Shown piece after piece: positions 41,248 through 52,600 of a DNA stretch of 64,000 nt (within the stretch, counting starts at the first letter, position 1; each line of letters opens with the position of its first letter). Under the pieces are notes generated by a model. The model worked only from the letters and a program-made list of their open reading frames with translations, made no database searches and had not been told where the DNA came from. Source of the stretch: Kiritimatiellia bacterium (GTDB lineage: Bacteria; Verrucomicrobiota; Kiritimatiellia; WLWN01). The stretch is from assembly GCA_012103575.1 (NCBI GenBank), contig WLWN01000001.1:2298538-2362537 (forward strand), written 5' to 3'. Both the position numbers and the translations under genes were made by a program.

Positions 41248-42939
41248 TCACGTGTCACTAAAGATAGGGAACGGGTCCGTTAGCTCAAGGACGTGGTCTC
41301 GAATATTGGCGATATATCGTTCATCTTCGATATGTGTGAGTATATCGGCTATAAACCCTGCAATTTTTTTCATCTCTTTTTCTCTCATACCACGCGTCGT
41401 TATGGCAGGGGTTCCAATGCGAATTCCCGAAGTAACAAAAGGACTTTGAGTATCAAAAGGGATGGCGTTTTTGTTTACGGTAATCAAGGCTTTATCAAGA
41501 GCGGTGGCTGCTTGTTTTCCGGTTATGTGTATAGGGGATAAATCAACCAATAGTAAATGATTATCGGTGTCTCCAGAAACGATGCGTAATCCTTTTTCCC
41601 CTAAAGCCAAAGACATGGTTTTTGCATTATGTACAACGTGTTTTGCATACGCTCTGAATGCAGGTTGAAGTGCCTCATGCAGACAAACGGCTTTAGCCGC
41701 GATGACATGCATAAGAGGCCCCCCTTGTATACCTGGAAAGACTTGGCGGTCTAGATCCTGGGCAAATGCTTCTCTGCAAATAACCAAACCACCACGAGGT
41801 CCACGCAACGTTTTATGAGTGGTCGTCGTAACAAAGTCGCTATACGGAACGGGATTCGGATGCGTCCCCCCAGCCACCAATCCCGCAATATGAGCCATAT
41901 CAACCATTAACAGAGCACCCGCTCGATCGGCGATTTCACGTAACTTCTGAAAGTCAATGGTACGCGAGTAGGCGCTGGCCCCCGCACAAATTAATTTTGG
42001 TTTGTGTTCCTCTGCCAATGCGACGATTTGGTCGTAGTCAATTAATTCTGTTTCTTTACGCACTCCGTATGGAACGATATTGAAAAAACGCCCAGAAAAG
42101 TTAAGTTTGTGTCCGTGGGTTAGATGCCCTCCTTCGGCCAAGCTCATGGCCATAATCGTGTCCTCGGGTTCTAATACAGAAAAATAAACCGCCATATTGG
42201 CTGCGCTGCCACTATGGGGTTGGACATTAACATGTTCTCCACCAAACAATTTTTTTGCGCGACTAATAGCCAGTTGTTCAACATCATCAACATGTTCACA
42301 CCCATGATACCAACGCTTCTTAGGATACCCCTCGGCATATTTGTTGGTCATGGCCGATCCTTGCGCCTGGCGAACAGCCAAACTGGTATAGTTTTCGGAC
42401 GCAATCAGTTCAATATTATCTTTTTGACGTTTGGCCTCTCTGCACATAGTCTCATAAACTTCAGGATCGATTTCAGAGACAGCGATGGGATCGTCAAAAA
42501 GCGTTTCTTGATGATTAATCTTTTCTACCCGACGTTGATGGCGACCTCCGGATTCTGGGGAACACACTAACCATGTGTCTACTATAGACTGGACATCATT
42601 GAACGGTGTGTGAATAGCTCCAATCGTAAGAATGTTTGCATGGTTATGTACACGAGCTGATTTGGCCATCTCTGGTGTTGTGCATAACGCCGCTCGTACC
42701 CGATGAAATTTATTAGCGGCAATACTCATGCCAATGCCGGACTTACACACCAAGATCCCTTCATCGGCCTCACCGCACGATACACGCCGAGCGACCTCGG
42801 AAGCAAAATCAGGATAATCAACCGCCTCTGAGCTTTCGGGGCCTATGTCAATGACCTCAAACCCTTTTTGGGCTAATAAGGCTCTGATTTTGACCTTATA
42901 TTCAACGCCGCCATGATCTGCGGCTAATGCAATCTTCAT
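41248..42939 (-). CDS. rpiB-glyA: Bifunctional ribose-5-phosphate isomerase B / serine hydroxymethyltransferase
   Basis: 563 residues in one frame. Residues 1 to about 145 are RpiB ('[18 protein letters not shown]', '[18 protein letters not shown]', '[13 protein letters not shown]'), which interconverts ribulose- and ribose-5-phosphate. After a short basic linker, residues from about 160 are a full SHMT ('[11 protein letters not shown]', '[15 protein letters not shown]', PLP lysine in '[14 protein letters not shown]'), which makes glycine and methylene-THF from serine. The two enzymes feed purine synthesis from the PRPP and one-carbon sides. Separate rpiB and glyA genes neighbour a phosphatase gene in Bacillus, so the fusion follows an old gene order. 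Its start overlaps the phosphatase stop by 4 bases. Confidence 0.95.
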   Translation of the reverse strand: MKIALAADHGGVEYKVKIRALLAQKGFEVIDIGPESSEAVDYPDFASEVARRVSCGEADEGILVCKSGIGMSIAANKFHRVRAALCTTPEMAKSARVHNHANILTIGAIHTPFNDVQSIVDTWLVCSPESGGRHQRRVEKINHQETLFDDPIAVSEIDPEVYETMCREAKRQKDNIELIASENYTSLAVRQAQGSAMTNKYAEGYPKKRWYHGCEHVDDVEQLAISRAKKLFGGEHVNVQPHSGSAANMAVYFSVLEPEDTIMAMSLAEGGHLTHGHKLNFSGRFFNIVPYGVRKETELIDYDQIVALAEEHKPKLICAGASAYSRTIDFQKLREIADRAGALLMVDMAHIAGLVAGGTHPNPVPYSDFVTTTTHKTLRGPRGGLVICREAFAQDLDRQVFPGIQGGPLMHVIAAKAVCLHEALQPAFRAYAKHVVHNAKTMSLALGEKGLRIVSGDTDNHLLLVDLSPIHITGKQAATALDKALITVNKNAIPFDTQSPFVTSGIRIGTPAITTRGMREKEMKKIAGFIADILTHIEDERYIANIRDHVLELTDPFPIFSDT

Positions 42940-43415
42940 TTTTTTTCCCTTATGTGCAGGTCACCTGCTTTTATCATGTGTATGATCATATCCGATATGG
43001 CGCTTTCTAAGCGTTCTCGGATATTACGATAGACCTCTACAGAACCTCCAATGGGATCCGGTATATCCTCTTCACTTTTCGAAAGGCTGTATGAGGTCTG
43101 AAGATGAACTTTCTGTTTTGCCTGAGGAAATCTTCTAATCACTTCCTGATAATGACCGAAGGTCATTACCACAATAAGATGGGCTCCGTCAACTAAGTCC
43201 TTGGTTAAGGGCTGACTACGATGAGCACGGGCATCTATCCCTCGCTCAGAAAGTACTTTTATGGCGGGTTCGCTTGCCGGCGACCCCAGAAAAGCAAATA
43301 CTCCTGCAGATTGGATTTCCCACATTGAGTCGGACCGTAAGCGATTTCTAAAAATATATTCCGCCAGCGGACTTCGGCAAATATTGCCCGTACAAACGAA
43401 AAGGACCTTTTTCAT
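42936..43415 (-). CDS. Low-molecular-weight protein phosphatase
   Basis: 159 residues starting '[19 protein letters not shown]'. The P-loop C-x5-R-S is intact (Cys8), and the acid-loop 'DIPDPIGGS' lies near residue 120. Members dephosphorylate phosphotyrosine or phosphoarginine; which one is not decidable from sequence. The order phosphatase–rpiB–glyA resembles Bacillus ywlE–ywlF–glyA. The upstream region is occupied by an IS30 copy 51 bases away, which must have cut off any operon partners such as a Sua5-type gene. Confidence 0.88.
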   Translation of the reverse strand: MKKVLFVCTGNICRSPLAEYIFRNRLRSDSMWEIQSAGVFAFLGSPASEPAIKVLSERGIDARAHRSQPLTKDLVDGAHLIVVMTFGHYQEVIRRFPQAKQKVHLQTSYSLSKSEEDIPDPIGGSVEVYRNIRERLESAISDMIIHMIKAGDLHIREKK

Positions 43416-43466
43416 ATACCTCTCAACCTAGAATGTTGTAGTGCATAACGCAAGGTTAGAAGTTTT

Positions 43467-44691
43467 GAGAATTGTAATATTAAATGCCCAAAAGAAGATA
43501 TTGTAAAACAGGAGTGTTCCATGCCGAAATCTTTTAGATTTAAAAACTCGACAGAAGACAAAAAAAGGAGAAAGACATGGAACAAATCAAGAGTAGTATT
43601 CATCCCCGAAAAGGCAAGCATTTGACACAGAAAGAACGGATCATGATTGAAACAATGCTCAAAAACCCAGGACGTCCTTTGGAGATAGCTACTAGCTATC
43701 TGGGAAGGCATCGTCGAACCATAGAGCGCGAAATCAAACGTGGGGAGGTAGAGCATTTCGATACAGAGCCGCGAAAGAAGAAAGCATACAGCAGTGATCG
43801 AGCCCAGGAACTTCATGATCTAAATGCGACGGCCAAGGGACCTGAGCTTAAGCTTGGAAAGCATCATGAAACGGCTGTGTTTATCAGCGAGCACATTCTT
43901 GTTCACAAACGCTCACCCGATGTGGTTACTCCTTTGCTTAAACAAGAGCAGAGACCTGCAGCGGTGAGTACAAAAACGCTGTATACCTATATTGACCAAG
44001 GTCTCATCCCGGGGGTGAGCAACGAGCCCCTATGGGAAAAACGAAAACGGATAAAACGAAAAAGACGTGCTATTAAGCGGGTTAAAAAGCAACATGCCCG
44101 AAGGACCAGTATCGAAAAACGACCTAAGACCGTAGAAAAACGCGAGGAATTTGGGCACTGGGAATTGGATTTGATCGTCGGCGGAAAAGGAACTTCAAAA
44201 CCGGTTTTAATGACGTTAGTAGAAAGAAAGACCCGAATGCTAAGGGTGAGAAAACTTTCGGATAAAACACAGGCATCGGTTCTACAGGCCCTCAAAGCGA
44301 TCGAAAGATCGATGGGAGTTGGCCCATTCAGATCGATGTTCAAGTCGATTACAGCCGATAACGGGAGCGAGTTTCTCGACGTGGAGCAGATGGAACGTTC
44401 CGGATTTAGCAAAAAGAGACGTGTTAAACTCTATTATGCTCACCCGTATTCTTCCTGGGAACGAGGCTCCAACGAAAATGCCAACCGTATGGTTCGTCGT
44501 TTCGTCGCCAAAGGAGACAACATCAGAAAATATACCATCGACCGTATTGGTGAGATTGAAAAATGGATTAACAACTATCCTCGCAAGATCCTAGAATACA
44601 AACCCGCACAGGAGTGTTTCGATTTGGAGATCGCCGCATGAACAGAAGCTCTCAGGTCCATTTTTTGCGGCATTTAATTTTACAATCCACC
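43467..44691 (+). mobile_element. IS30-family element copy 1
   Basis: 1225 bp between GAGAATTGTAATATTAAATG on the left and CATTTAATTTTACAATCCACC on the right, which are imperfect inverted repeats of about 22 bp. A 5-bp direct repeat GTTTT flanks it (43462-43466 and 44692-44696), the only flanking repeat among the three copies. It lies between the phosphatase and globin genes. Confidence 0.88.
43577..44641 (+). CDS. IS30-family transposase (copy 1)
   Basis: 354 residues. The N-terminal helix-turn-helix reads 'LTQKERIMIETMLKNPGRPL' and 'YLGRHRRTIEREIKRGE'. The DDE core has Asp in 'FGHWELDLIVGG', Asp in 'SITADNGSEFLDVEQ' and Glu in 'SWERGSNENANRMVRRF'. Preceded by AAAAGGAG. It differs from the other copies by a three-base insertion in the N-terminal region ('EIATSYLGRH' against 'EIASYLGRH') and may be active. 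Confidence 0.93.
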   Translation: MEQIKSSIHPRKGKHLTQKERIMIETMLKNPGRPLEIATSYLGRHRRTIEREIKRGEVEHFDTEPRKKKAYSSDRAQELHDLNATAKGPELKLGKHHETAVFISEHILVHKRSPDVVTPLLKQEQRPAAVSTKTLYTYIDQGLIPGVSNEPLWEKRKRIKRKRRAIKRVKKQHARRTSIEKRPKTVEKREEFGHWELDLIVGGKGTSKPVLMTLVERKTRMLRVRKLSDKTQASVLQALKAIERSMGVGPFRSMFKSITADNGSEFLDVEQMERSGFSKKRRVKLYYAHPYSSWERGSNENANRMVRRFVAKGDNIRKYTIDRIGEIEKWINNYPRKILEYKPAQECFDLEIAA

Positions 44692-44759
44692 GTTTTATCA
44701 ATTCACATGACAGGTGCCTTTGAGTCTGTTAGATTCACTCAGCTTTCTTAGCGTATCAA

Positions 44760-45218
44760 ATGGATATGGATATCAATAAATCAGAAATATATGTGCCACC
44801 CAGTGGCCCTCCACAAGGCCCCGGACCTAGCAAAGAAATCTATGCCCTGATGGGAGAAGAAAATATCTTTAAGATGTGTGAGGATTTTTATGCACAACTT
44901 GAAGCATCTAGTATTCGTTACATGTTCTCTCAAGACATGAAAGAAGCCTCTAAGAAGACAACCGCTTTCATGGTTGGTCTTTTAGGAGGGCCCCCCTTGT
45001 ACCATCAACGATATGGAAACCCTCAAATGCGAGCCCGCCATTTGGCTTTTCCAATTGATGAGTCCGCAAGAGATGTGTGGCTAACCTGTTTTAAAAAAAT
45101 TCTCAAACAGGCTCCTAAAACATATAACTTCCCTGAGAAACATCTGGCTGGGTTTATCACCTTTCTTGAAGAATTTTCTGGCTGGATGGTGAATCGCGTT
45201 AATAGAATGAATGGTTAA
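44760..45218 (+). CDS. Truncated-hemoglobin-like globin
   Basis: 152 residues. A Pro/Gly-rich N-terminal tail of about 25 residues leads into a group II-type 2/2 globin: 'IYALMGEENIFKMCEDFYAQ', 'MVGLLGGPPLYHQRYGNPQM' and the proximal His94 in 'RARHLAFPIDE'. It probably binds heme and O2 or NO in the cytoplasm. The upstream sequence begins at the IS30 right end 68 bases away, so its promoter may be new. Confidence 0.85.
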   Translation: MDMDINKSEIYVPPSGPPQGPGPSKEIYALMGEENIFKMCEDFYAQLEASSIRYMFSQDMKEASKKTTAFMVGLLGGPPLYHQRYGNPQMRARHLAFPIDESARDVWLTCFKKILKQAPKTYNFPEKHLAGFITFLEEFSGWMVNRVNRMNG

Positions 45219-45288
45219 CAACGAACTGAAAACGTAAATTTTTCACACGGATGGATTTCTGGTTTTGTCAGATGGGTTTTATTTGGGG

Positions 45289-46677
45289 TTAAATCAAACG
45301 CATCTTTTTCCATTTACCTTGTCGGTAACGCCATCTGAAAACTAATGCAACAAGACAAATGTAGAGCATAGCAATACTCCAGGAAATATAGATTCCAGCA
45401 CCCCAGACGAGGATGGCTAGGGATACTGGAATCATCAAAAAGACGGTAGACATAATGGTTATGGTCCAACCCACAAAACGTGTATCGCCCGCTCCTTTGA
45501 TGGTTGCGGAGTAAACTAAGGTTAAGGCCTCAAATAAGGTATATATGGCTACGAATCTTAGTAAGCGAATAGTCGTGAGTCTAACTTCTGCATAATCGTG
45601 TGTGGAATGAGATGAAGGTTTGAATAGATCTATGAGCCATTCCGGAAAACACACAAAGATCAATGCGATCAGTGACATATAGACAAATGTAATATGCAAA
45701 GCACTCGTTGTAACTTCGGCGCCCTCATGAGATTGTTTGCGCCCTACGGCTTGTCCGACCAATATGCTAATGGCGATAGAAAATCCGAGCATCGGCAAAA
45801 AGGCGAGCATATTGATTGCCAAGGCAATATTGGTAGCTGCCAAAGCAACAGTTCCTAATTGGCCCACGATAAAGATAAAAAAAGCTAAGGCAAAAATATC
45901 GATAAAAAATTGAACGCCTGCGGGTGTCCCAAAACGAAGAAGACTTTTAAATAGAGCGCCGTCAAAATGATAATGACGAAAAACCCCATAATCCCGATTA
46001 TTATTTCGAGTAAAAGTAAGAAATCCAAAGATAATGAGGGTGGTGGCGTTGCCACATACCGTAGCAATACCTGCACCGGTAATACCCCATTCAGGGAACC
46101 CCCAAACCCCATTGATCATAGCATAATCCAGGGGAATATTAATAGCGGCTCCGATCATATTCACGATCATAACCGTTTTAGTAATCCCTCGCCCCGAATA
46201 AAAACAAGCGAGCCCATCTCGCACCAATGTTAGACCACTTCCTAAAATTAAAACCGTAAAGTACGAAACTTCGAGTTTTTGAATATGTGACGGGTGGCCC
46301 CCTAAAACAAAAAGAGGTTTTCCCACGAATCCAATCAAAGCTAGAAAAATACCCGCTATACATGAAAAGTAGATAGCCTGCCATAACAATGCACCGATAC
46401 GTTCCGTATTTCCGGATCCCGTGTATTGGGAAATAAACGTATTCACATAAGTGACAACACCTAAGAAAAAAGCCATAAACATAAAGGCTGTAACACTGGC
46501 AGGCGTTGCTGCAGCAAGGGCGTCAACGGAATAACGTCCTAAAAAGACCCGATCCGTAAATAACATTAGGGTTGTGGACCCCATGCTTGCTACCAAAGGA
46601 ATGCTGATGGAAAGAACCCGTTTGTAGCCATTGGGCGCATGCCATCGATTTATTATATATGCAACTAGTTTGAACAA
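45289..46677 (-). CDS. MATE-family efflux transporter
   Basis: 462 residues with 12 predicted membrane helices in two related halves. MATE hallmarks: 'ISIPLVASMGSTTLMLFTDR' in helix 1, 'GAAINIPLDYAMINGVWGFP' and 'GITGAGIATVCGNATTLIIF' at the middle. It exports cationic compounds by Na+ or H+ antiport. The start codon is TTG. No frameshift seen. Confidence 0.88.
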   Translation of the reverse strand: MFKLVAYIINRWHAPNGYKRVLSISIPLVASMGSTTLMLFTDRVFLGRYSVDALAAATPASVTAFMFMAFFLGVVTYVNTFISQYTGSGNTERIGALLWQAIYFSCIAGIFLALIGFVGKPLFVLGGHPSHIQKLEVSYFTVLILGSGLTLVRDGLACFYSGRGITKTVMIVNMIGAAINIPLDYAMINGVWGFPEWGITGAGIATVCGNATTLIIFGFLTFTRNNNRDYGVFRHYHFDGALFKSLLRFGTPAGVQFFIDIFALAFFIFIVGQLGTVALAATNIALAINMLAFLPMLGFSIAISILVGQAVGRKQSHEGAEVTTSALHITFVYMSLIALIFVCFPEWLIDLFKPSSHSTHDYAEVRLTTIRLLRFVAIYTLFEALTLVYSATIKGAGDTRFVGWTITIMSTVFLMIPVSLAILVWGAGIYISWSIAMLYICLVALVFRWRYRQGKWKKMRLI

Positions 46678-46695
46678 TTAATATAATCCATCAAG

Positions 46696-48262
46696 TCAAT
46701 GCATAGTGTTTGTTGTTTCTGTATTCATTGATGAATCCACAAACCATTCTGTGTTTGCTTGCTTCATGGCTTCGAGAGGGAAATGAGCGGTCAAATCAGC
46801 CCGTTCAGCATGATCAAGAGAATGACCAATAGCTCGTTCTATACGTCGTTGTATACCCTCAAAGGCCTTCAAAGGCAGAGACCTCTCTGAATAAATATCT
46901 TACGGCATAAGCAATTCGTTGAACCGCTTCGAGTTGTGCTCGGTTGGCTTTTCGTAAATCTTTGAAAACTTTCCTTAAAGGAGATAAGAGGTTGAGATCT
47001 TTTGACAAGGAATATGATGGGCGATTCGTCTGTATATAATCTGGGTCCGGATAGACATTGGCACCCTTAATTAAAAGCTGCAAAATAGGAGTTAATTCTT
47101 TGCTGCCAGCCCGCCTGCCTGCTTTCCAGAAAGAAAGATCCACGCCACCTTTTTCTGCTGATTTTGTGTCAATGCCAGGCAACTGAATGAAGTTTATGGG
47201 TTCTGTTTCTGGTGTTCCTTCAATCTGCTGGGTGTGATGATGGCACGCTGCACAGGATTGTTCAAATGGTTTTGTGCTCATTCGACCGCTCAGAGGGTTT
47301 AACCCATGACAATCGATACACTGATCCGGCACATCTTCAGAGAGCAAATATGTCTTTTTGAAATGCGTCTCAAAGTGTGTCACGTGATCAAATGTAATTT
47401 TTGCGCGTTGTTTAAACGGAAAAGAGATGGGGTGCCCATTCATTGTCGTTGGAAATGGAGGATGATTTTTTGAAAAACTTTCAAATGGTTTGGCGTGACA
47501 GATTTGGCACTGTTGATCGGTTATGGCTTTTAAATCAAAATCAGCACCATGATATTCTTTATGACAGGCGGCGCATGCAATTTTTTTATTGGTGTCTCGT
47601 TCGTTCTCTGGTGACCAGTAACGAAGTTGTTCGGGCGACACGTTATGTGCGATGAAAGGATGCGACCCTTTGTCATGACAGTCCAGGCAACGCTGTTCGT
47701 CAGTAAAACCGGTTTTGAAGAATGCCGTTTTCAACCACCCTGCGGGTCCTTGATGAGCGGCCGCATGACAAGCAGAACAGTTATTGGGAATTGCCTGACT
47801 GTCCTTGCTCAGTGATGTTAAAATGTTTTGATGAGGGTGTGTAAGGGGACCTGGAGACAAGAACCATAAACGTGCTTCGCTACCCAAAATAATGGCAAGA
47901 ATTCCGATCGTAAATATAACGAGCCATTGCGTGGTTAAACCACGCAACGAACGAAGGTTTCGTTTCGGTTGACATTTGGGAATCGGATTACAACACGTTC
48001 CATCCGGAAAGGGCCCGTGCTTGCAACGGCCACCATAGGGCTCTGTACGCGTACAGACATAGCGCCCTTTTTTGTAGGACTCTTTGTTAATCAAAGCAGG
48101 CCGACATTCAAAAGTAGCCTGACAACGTCCGTGTGTATCTGGACCGATCCTGCATGGGCAACCTTTTGAGGCATGGCCACAGATCCATTTTCGGTTCGGT
48201 CGGTCGTATAAAAATTTATTTTTTCTGAAAAAGTTCAAAATAGCTTTAAACCCATAAAACAC
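46696..48262 (-). CDS. Six-heme c-type cytochrome with Cys-rich N-terminal domain (C-terminus frameshifted)
   Basis: 467 residues (stop at 46859). Residues 1-110 hold ten Cys in two similar units ('CRIGPDTHGRCQATFECRP' and 'CKHGPFPDGTCCNPIPKCQP'), then one membrane helix (about 111-128). A periplasmic part follows with six C-x-x-C-H heme sites at about 162, 192, 230, 252, 315 and 337. An imperfect 10-bp tandem duplication at 46857-46876 shifts the frame at the end; without it the protein would run about 52 residues more, to a stop at 46696. The start is GTG without a clear binding site. Role: probably membrane-bound electron transfer, redox partner unknown. Confidence 0.8.
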
Positions 48263-48396
48263 GCGAGGCGGTTAAGCGCACGGTTTGCAAATTTCCCGAA
48301 CCACGCTAAGCACGTATACAACACATCTCAATTGAACTGGAGCGCCTGCTCTTTCCGGCTCCTGTTGTCAAGGTAGCTCCACAGAGATTCGATACT

Positions 48397-49618
48397 GAGA
48401 ATTATAATATTAAATGCCCAAAAGAAGATATTGTAAAACAGGAGTGTTCCATGCCGAAATCTTCTAGATTTAAAAACTCGACAGAAGACAAAAAAAGGAG
48501 AAAGACATGGAACAAATCAAGAGTAGTATTCATCCCCGAAAAGGCAAGCATTTGACACAGAAAGAACGGATCATGATTGAGACAATGCTCAAAAACCGAG
48601 GACGTCCTTTGGAGATAGCCAGCTATCTGGGAAGGCATCGTCGAACCATAGAGCGCGAAATTAAACGTGGGGAGGTAGAGCATTTCGATACAGAGCCGCG
48701 AAAGAAGAAAGCATACAGCAGTGATCGAGCCCAGGAACTTCATGATCTAAATGCGACGGCCAAGGGACCTGAGCTTAAGCTTGGAAAGCATCATGAAACG
48801 GCTGTGTTTATCAGCGAGCACATTCTTGTTCACAAACGCTCACCCGATGTGGTTGCTCCTTTGCTTAAACAAGAGCAGAGACCTGCAGCGGTGAGTACAA
48901 AAACGCTGTATACCTATATTGACCAAGGTCTCATCCCGGGGGTGAGCAACGAGTCCCTATGGGAAAAACGAAAACGGATAAAACGAAAAAGACGTGCTAT
49001 TAAGCGGGTTAAAAAGCAACATGCCCGAAGGACCAGTATCGAAAAACGACCTAAGACCGTAGAAAAACGCGAGGAATTTGGGCACTGGGAATTGGATTTG
49101 ATCGTCGGCGGAAAAGGAACTTCAAAACCGGTTTTAATGACGTTAGTAGAAAGAAAGACCCGAATGCTAAGGGTGAGAAAACTTTCGGATAAAACACAGG
49201 CATCGGTTCTGCAGGCCCTCAAAGCGATCGAAAGATCGATGGGAGTTGGCCCATTCAGATCGATGTTCAAGTCGATTACAGCCGATAACGGGAGCGAGTT
49301 TCTCGACGTGGAGCAGATGGAACGTTCCGGATTTAGCAAAAAGAGACATGTTAAACTCTATTATGCTCACCTGTATTCTTCCTGGGAACGAGGCTCCAAC
49401 GAAAATGCCAACCGTATGGTTTGTCGTTTCGTCGCCAAAGGAGACAACATCGGAAAATATACCATCGACCGTATTGGTGAGATTGAAAAATGGATTAACA
49501 ACTATCCTCGCAAGATCCTAGAATACAAACCCGCACAGGAGTGTTTCGATTTGGAGATCGCCGCATGAACAGAAGCTCTCAGGTCCATTTTTTGCGGCAT
49601 TTAATTTTACAATCCACC
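48397..49618 (+). mobile_element. IS30-family element copy 2
   Basis: 1222 bp with the same ends as copy 1 (left end GAGAATTATAATATT). The flanks GATACT and GTCTAT do not match, so no duplication is left. Its right end cuts the 3' part of the beta-helix gene. Confidence 0.88.
48507..49568 (+). CDS. IS30-family transposase (copy 2)
   Basis: 353 residues, nearly identical to copy 1 with a few substitutions ('KNRGRPLEIASYLGRH', 'KKRHVKLYYAHLYSS', 'RMVCRF'). The helix-turn-helix and the DDE residues (Asp in 'HWELDLI', Asp in 'ADNGSEF', Glu in 'RGSNENANRMV') are intact. Confidence 0.93.
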   Translation: MEQIKSSIHPRKGKHLTQKERIMIETMLKNRGRPLEIASYLGRHRRTIEREIKRGEVEHFDTEPRKKKAYSSDRAQELHDLNATAKGPELKLGKHHETAVFISEHILVHKRSPDVVAPLLKQEQRPAAVSTKTLYTYIDQGLIPGVSNESLWEKRKRIKRKRRAIKRVKKQHARRTSIEKRPKTVEKREEFGHWELDLIVGGKGTSKPVLMTLVERKTRMLRVRKLSDKTQASVLQALKAIERSMGVGPFRSMFKSITADNGSEFLDVEQMERSGFSKKRHVKLYYAHLYSSWERGSNENANRMVCRFVAKGDNIGKYTIDRIGEIEKWINNYPRKILEYKPAQECFDLEIAA

Positions 49619-52600
49619 GTCTATGTTGATCGTATTCGTATACATGGTTGTATTAAGAAGTCCCACTCTTGGACCCAATGCATTGCTCCAGATAGCATTC
49701 TCTCCACCTGACGAAAATTGCAACCTATGGGCTCGGTCTGTGACGGTTGGCGTGAAAAAGATAATCTCTTTAGTGGGCGTATTGGAGATTGCGCTAATAC
49801 GAATGAAATGCGCGGGGTTTGTCGGAATGGTATTCGCAATGTATTCTTGGAGACTGGTAAATGAGTCTAAATCAGGGTCCAAAAGGGCGTCCGCTCCATT
49901 CGTGGGGCTGAGGCCGTAGAGATTTTCCCAAAAGTCCAGAATACCGTCTCCATCCGTATCTGGAACTGCCCCTCCATCCAATAAAATCCACGCGGAAAGT
50001 TCAGAGGTATTATTGTTCGTATCCGTCGCTGTAGCCGTGATCACTTGTCCGGATACCACATTGATAGGCAGGATTGTCCTAAAAAGATTACTCCCCGTAG
50101 CATCGGTGATCACATTCGTCCACCCGATAAAGATTTCTCCACCACCATTCCCGAGGGCGTTTGTCGTCAAAGCCCTATTGGCAAAAAATTCGAGTCGATA
50201 CTGCATGTCCGGGGCACTGCCTAGTGTTCCTTCAATGGTAGTGACACCTGGGTTATTCGTTGCACGGGTCAAGACAGGAAAATTCTGAAAGTTATTAGGC
50301 CCCGTATCGCTATCATCCACATCGTTTGCCGTGACCCCCCCAAGGAGAGGCGTTGAAATCTATGATGAGTTCAATGTCAGGGTCGCCAAAACTTCTTCCG
50401 TTCGCATATATTGAATTACCAAGAATCCCATTGTTCGTCGGATTATTCGCCCCTGAAACAATGACCCCATTTACCCCATTACTGTAAATAGTATTTCCTT
50501 GCACAAGGTTTCCACTCGCATTTTCTATGAATACCTCATATCCGGGGTGAAAGCTAATCAGATTGCCGGGACCGACCATATTGTTCAGTATGGGGTAAGA
50601 TACCGAATTTGTATCATGTAGAATGGCCACTCCTGTGCCATTTGGAACTGGCTGCGTCCCACTTACATCCGTGCCAATATAATTGCCTTGAATCGTGTTT
50701 TGGGAGGCCTCATCCAGAATGATCCCGGTCTGTGTATTCCCTGAGATAATATTACGTACATTTGCATTGGTGCCCCCAATGAGGTTATTAATACTGTTTG
50801 ATCCGGTAATGGTAACCCCAATCACGTTGCTTGAGGCATTTGTGCCAGAGGAATCAACCCCCAAGAAGTTACATTGCAAAACATTGCCGTCAGCATTGTC
50901 GATGAAGATGGCCGAGGGCAAAGGACTCGATGCACTGGTCCTTGTAAAATTAACAATGGAGAGGCCTTGAATAAGGTTACTACTACTTTGAACGTAGAAA
51001 CCATGTGTAAAGCTTGATGTAGAAATGTTTTTTCCATCCAAAACAACAATCGGGTTAGTCGAAAATCCAGACTGGGTCTTCGCATCGATCGTCAGATTGT
51101 CATTTGTAATAATCGGCAAGGCATTGGTCTGTACAATCGTATAGTACCCGTTAGAATAGCCAGGATCACTTGTCGGAATGTTAAACTCGACCTTGGGAAA
51201 TTTTGAGCTGTCAATATTCGCATTCTTTATGGCTGCATCCAAAGATCCCTGACCTGTACTCGCTGTATTGATAACAATAAATGGACTTAGAGATGCCACC
51301 TCCGCTACAGAAACCCACTTTGAAAATTCAGAGGTATTATTATTCGCATCTGTTGCCGTAGCAGTTATGACCTGACCGGATACTATGTTTTCGGAAAAAA
51401 CGACCGTAAAATTGTTCGTGCCCGTCGCATCGGTTATTACATCGGCTGAACCAATGAAGGTCTCTCCGCCACCATTCCCCAGTGGATTTGTGGTCGCAGT
51501 CGAATTTGCAAAAAACTCAAGTCGGTATTGCATATTTGGCGTGCTACTCAATAGCCCCTCTATACGAATCAGGCCAGCGCTATTGGTAACCGCCAGCACA
51601 TCGGGAAAGTTTTGGAAAGCATTTGAACCCGTATCGTCATCACCGGGATCGTTCGCTGTGACTCCCCAAGGAGGAGCGTTGAAATCTATGGTAAGTTCAA
51701 TATCGGGGTCGCCAAAACTTCTTCCATTTGCGTATATTGAATTGCCAAGAATCGCATTGTTAGTAGGGTTGTTTGCTCCTGAAACGATTACCCCGTTAAC
51801 CCCGTTACTGTAAATGGTATTTCCTTGTATAGTATTCCCACTTGCATTGTCTATGAACACACCATATCCGGGATGGAAATTAATTAGGTTGCCAGGACCG
51901 ACGATGGTGTTGAGCATCGGAGAGGATGCCGAATTCGTATCATGCAGAATAGAAACGCCTGTACTGTTTGGAAGAGGTTGTGTGCCACTTATATCCGTGC
52001 CAATATAATTGCCTTGAATCGTGTTTTGGGAAGCTTCATCCACGATAATACCCGTCTGCGCATTCCCTGAAATTACATTACGCGTACTGAATATTGTTCC
52101 ACCGATAGTATTATTACTAGGTTGATTTATGGTATCCGATACAATTTGGATACCTATCGTGTTTGGAATGGCCGTTGTTCCATTTGTGTCTACACCAATC
52201 AAGTTCCCTTGGACAAGAGTTCCCGTAACCTTTCCCCGAAGATGTATACCGTTCCCCATGTTTCCCGAAATAGTATTCCCGGTACCGTTACTTGTTCCAC
52301 CTATGACATTGTCAGCAGAGGGTATTATGAGGCTCGGGGCATGTGTCATGTCTATCCCATCTGCACCATTGCCCAACACCTTTCCGTTTGCATCCAAGCC
52401 AATAAAATTTCCTTGAATAGTATTATTAATGGCTCCTTGGATCAAAACACCATTACTCGTGTTTCCCGATATAATATTACGCGTCTCTGTTGTTGAACCG
52501 CCTATCCTGTTGCTGTGTACTATTGAGGCGTTAATGGTGCTGAGTTCGATCCCAATATTATTCGGCAGAGCCGCTGTTCCATCAATCGTGGTTCCGATAT

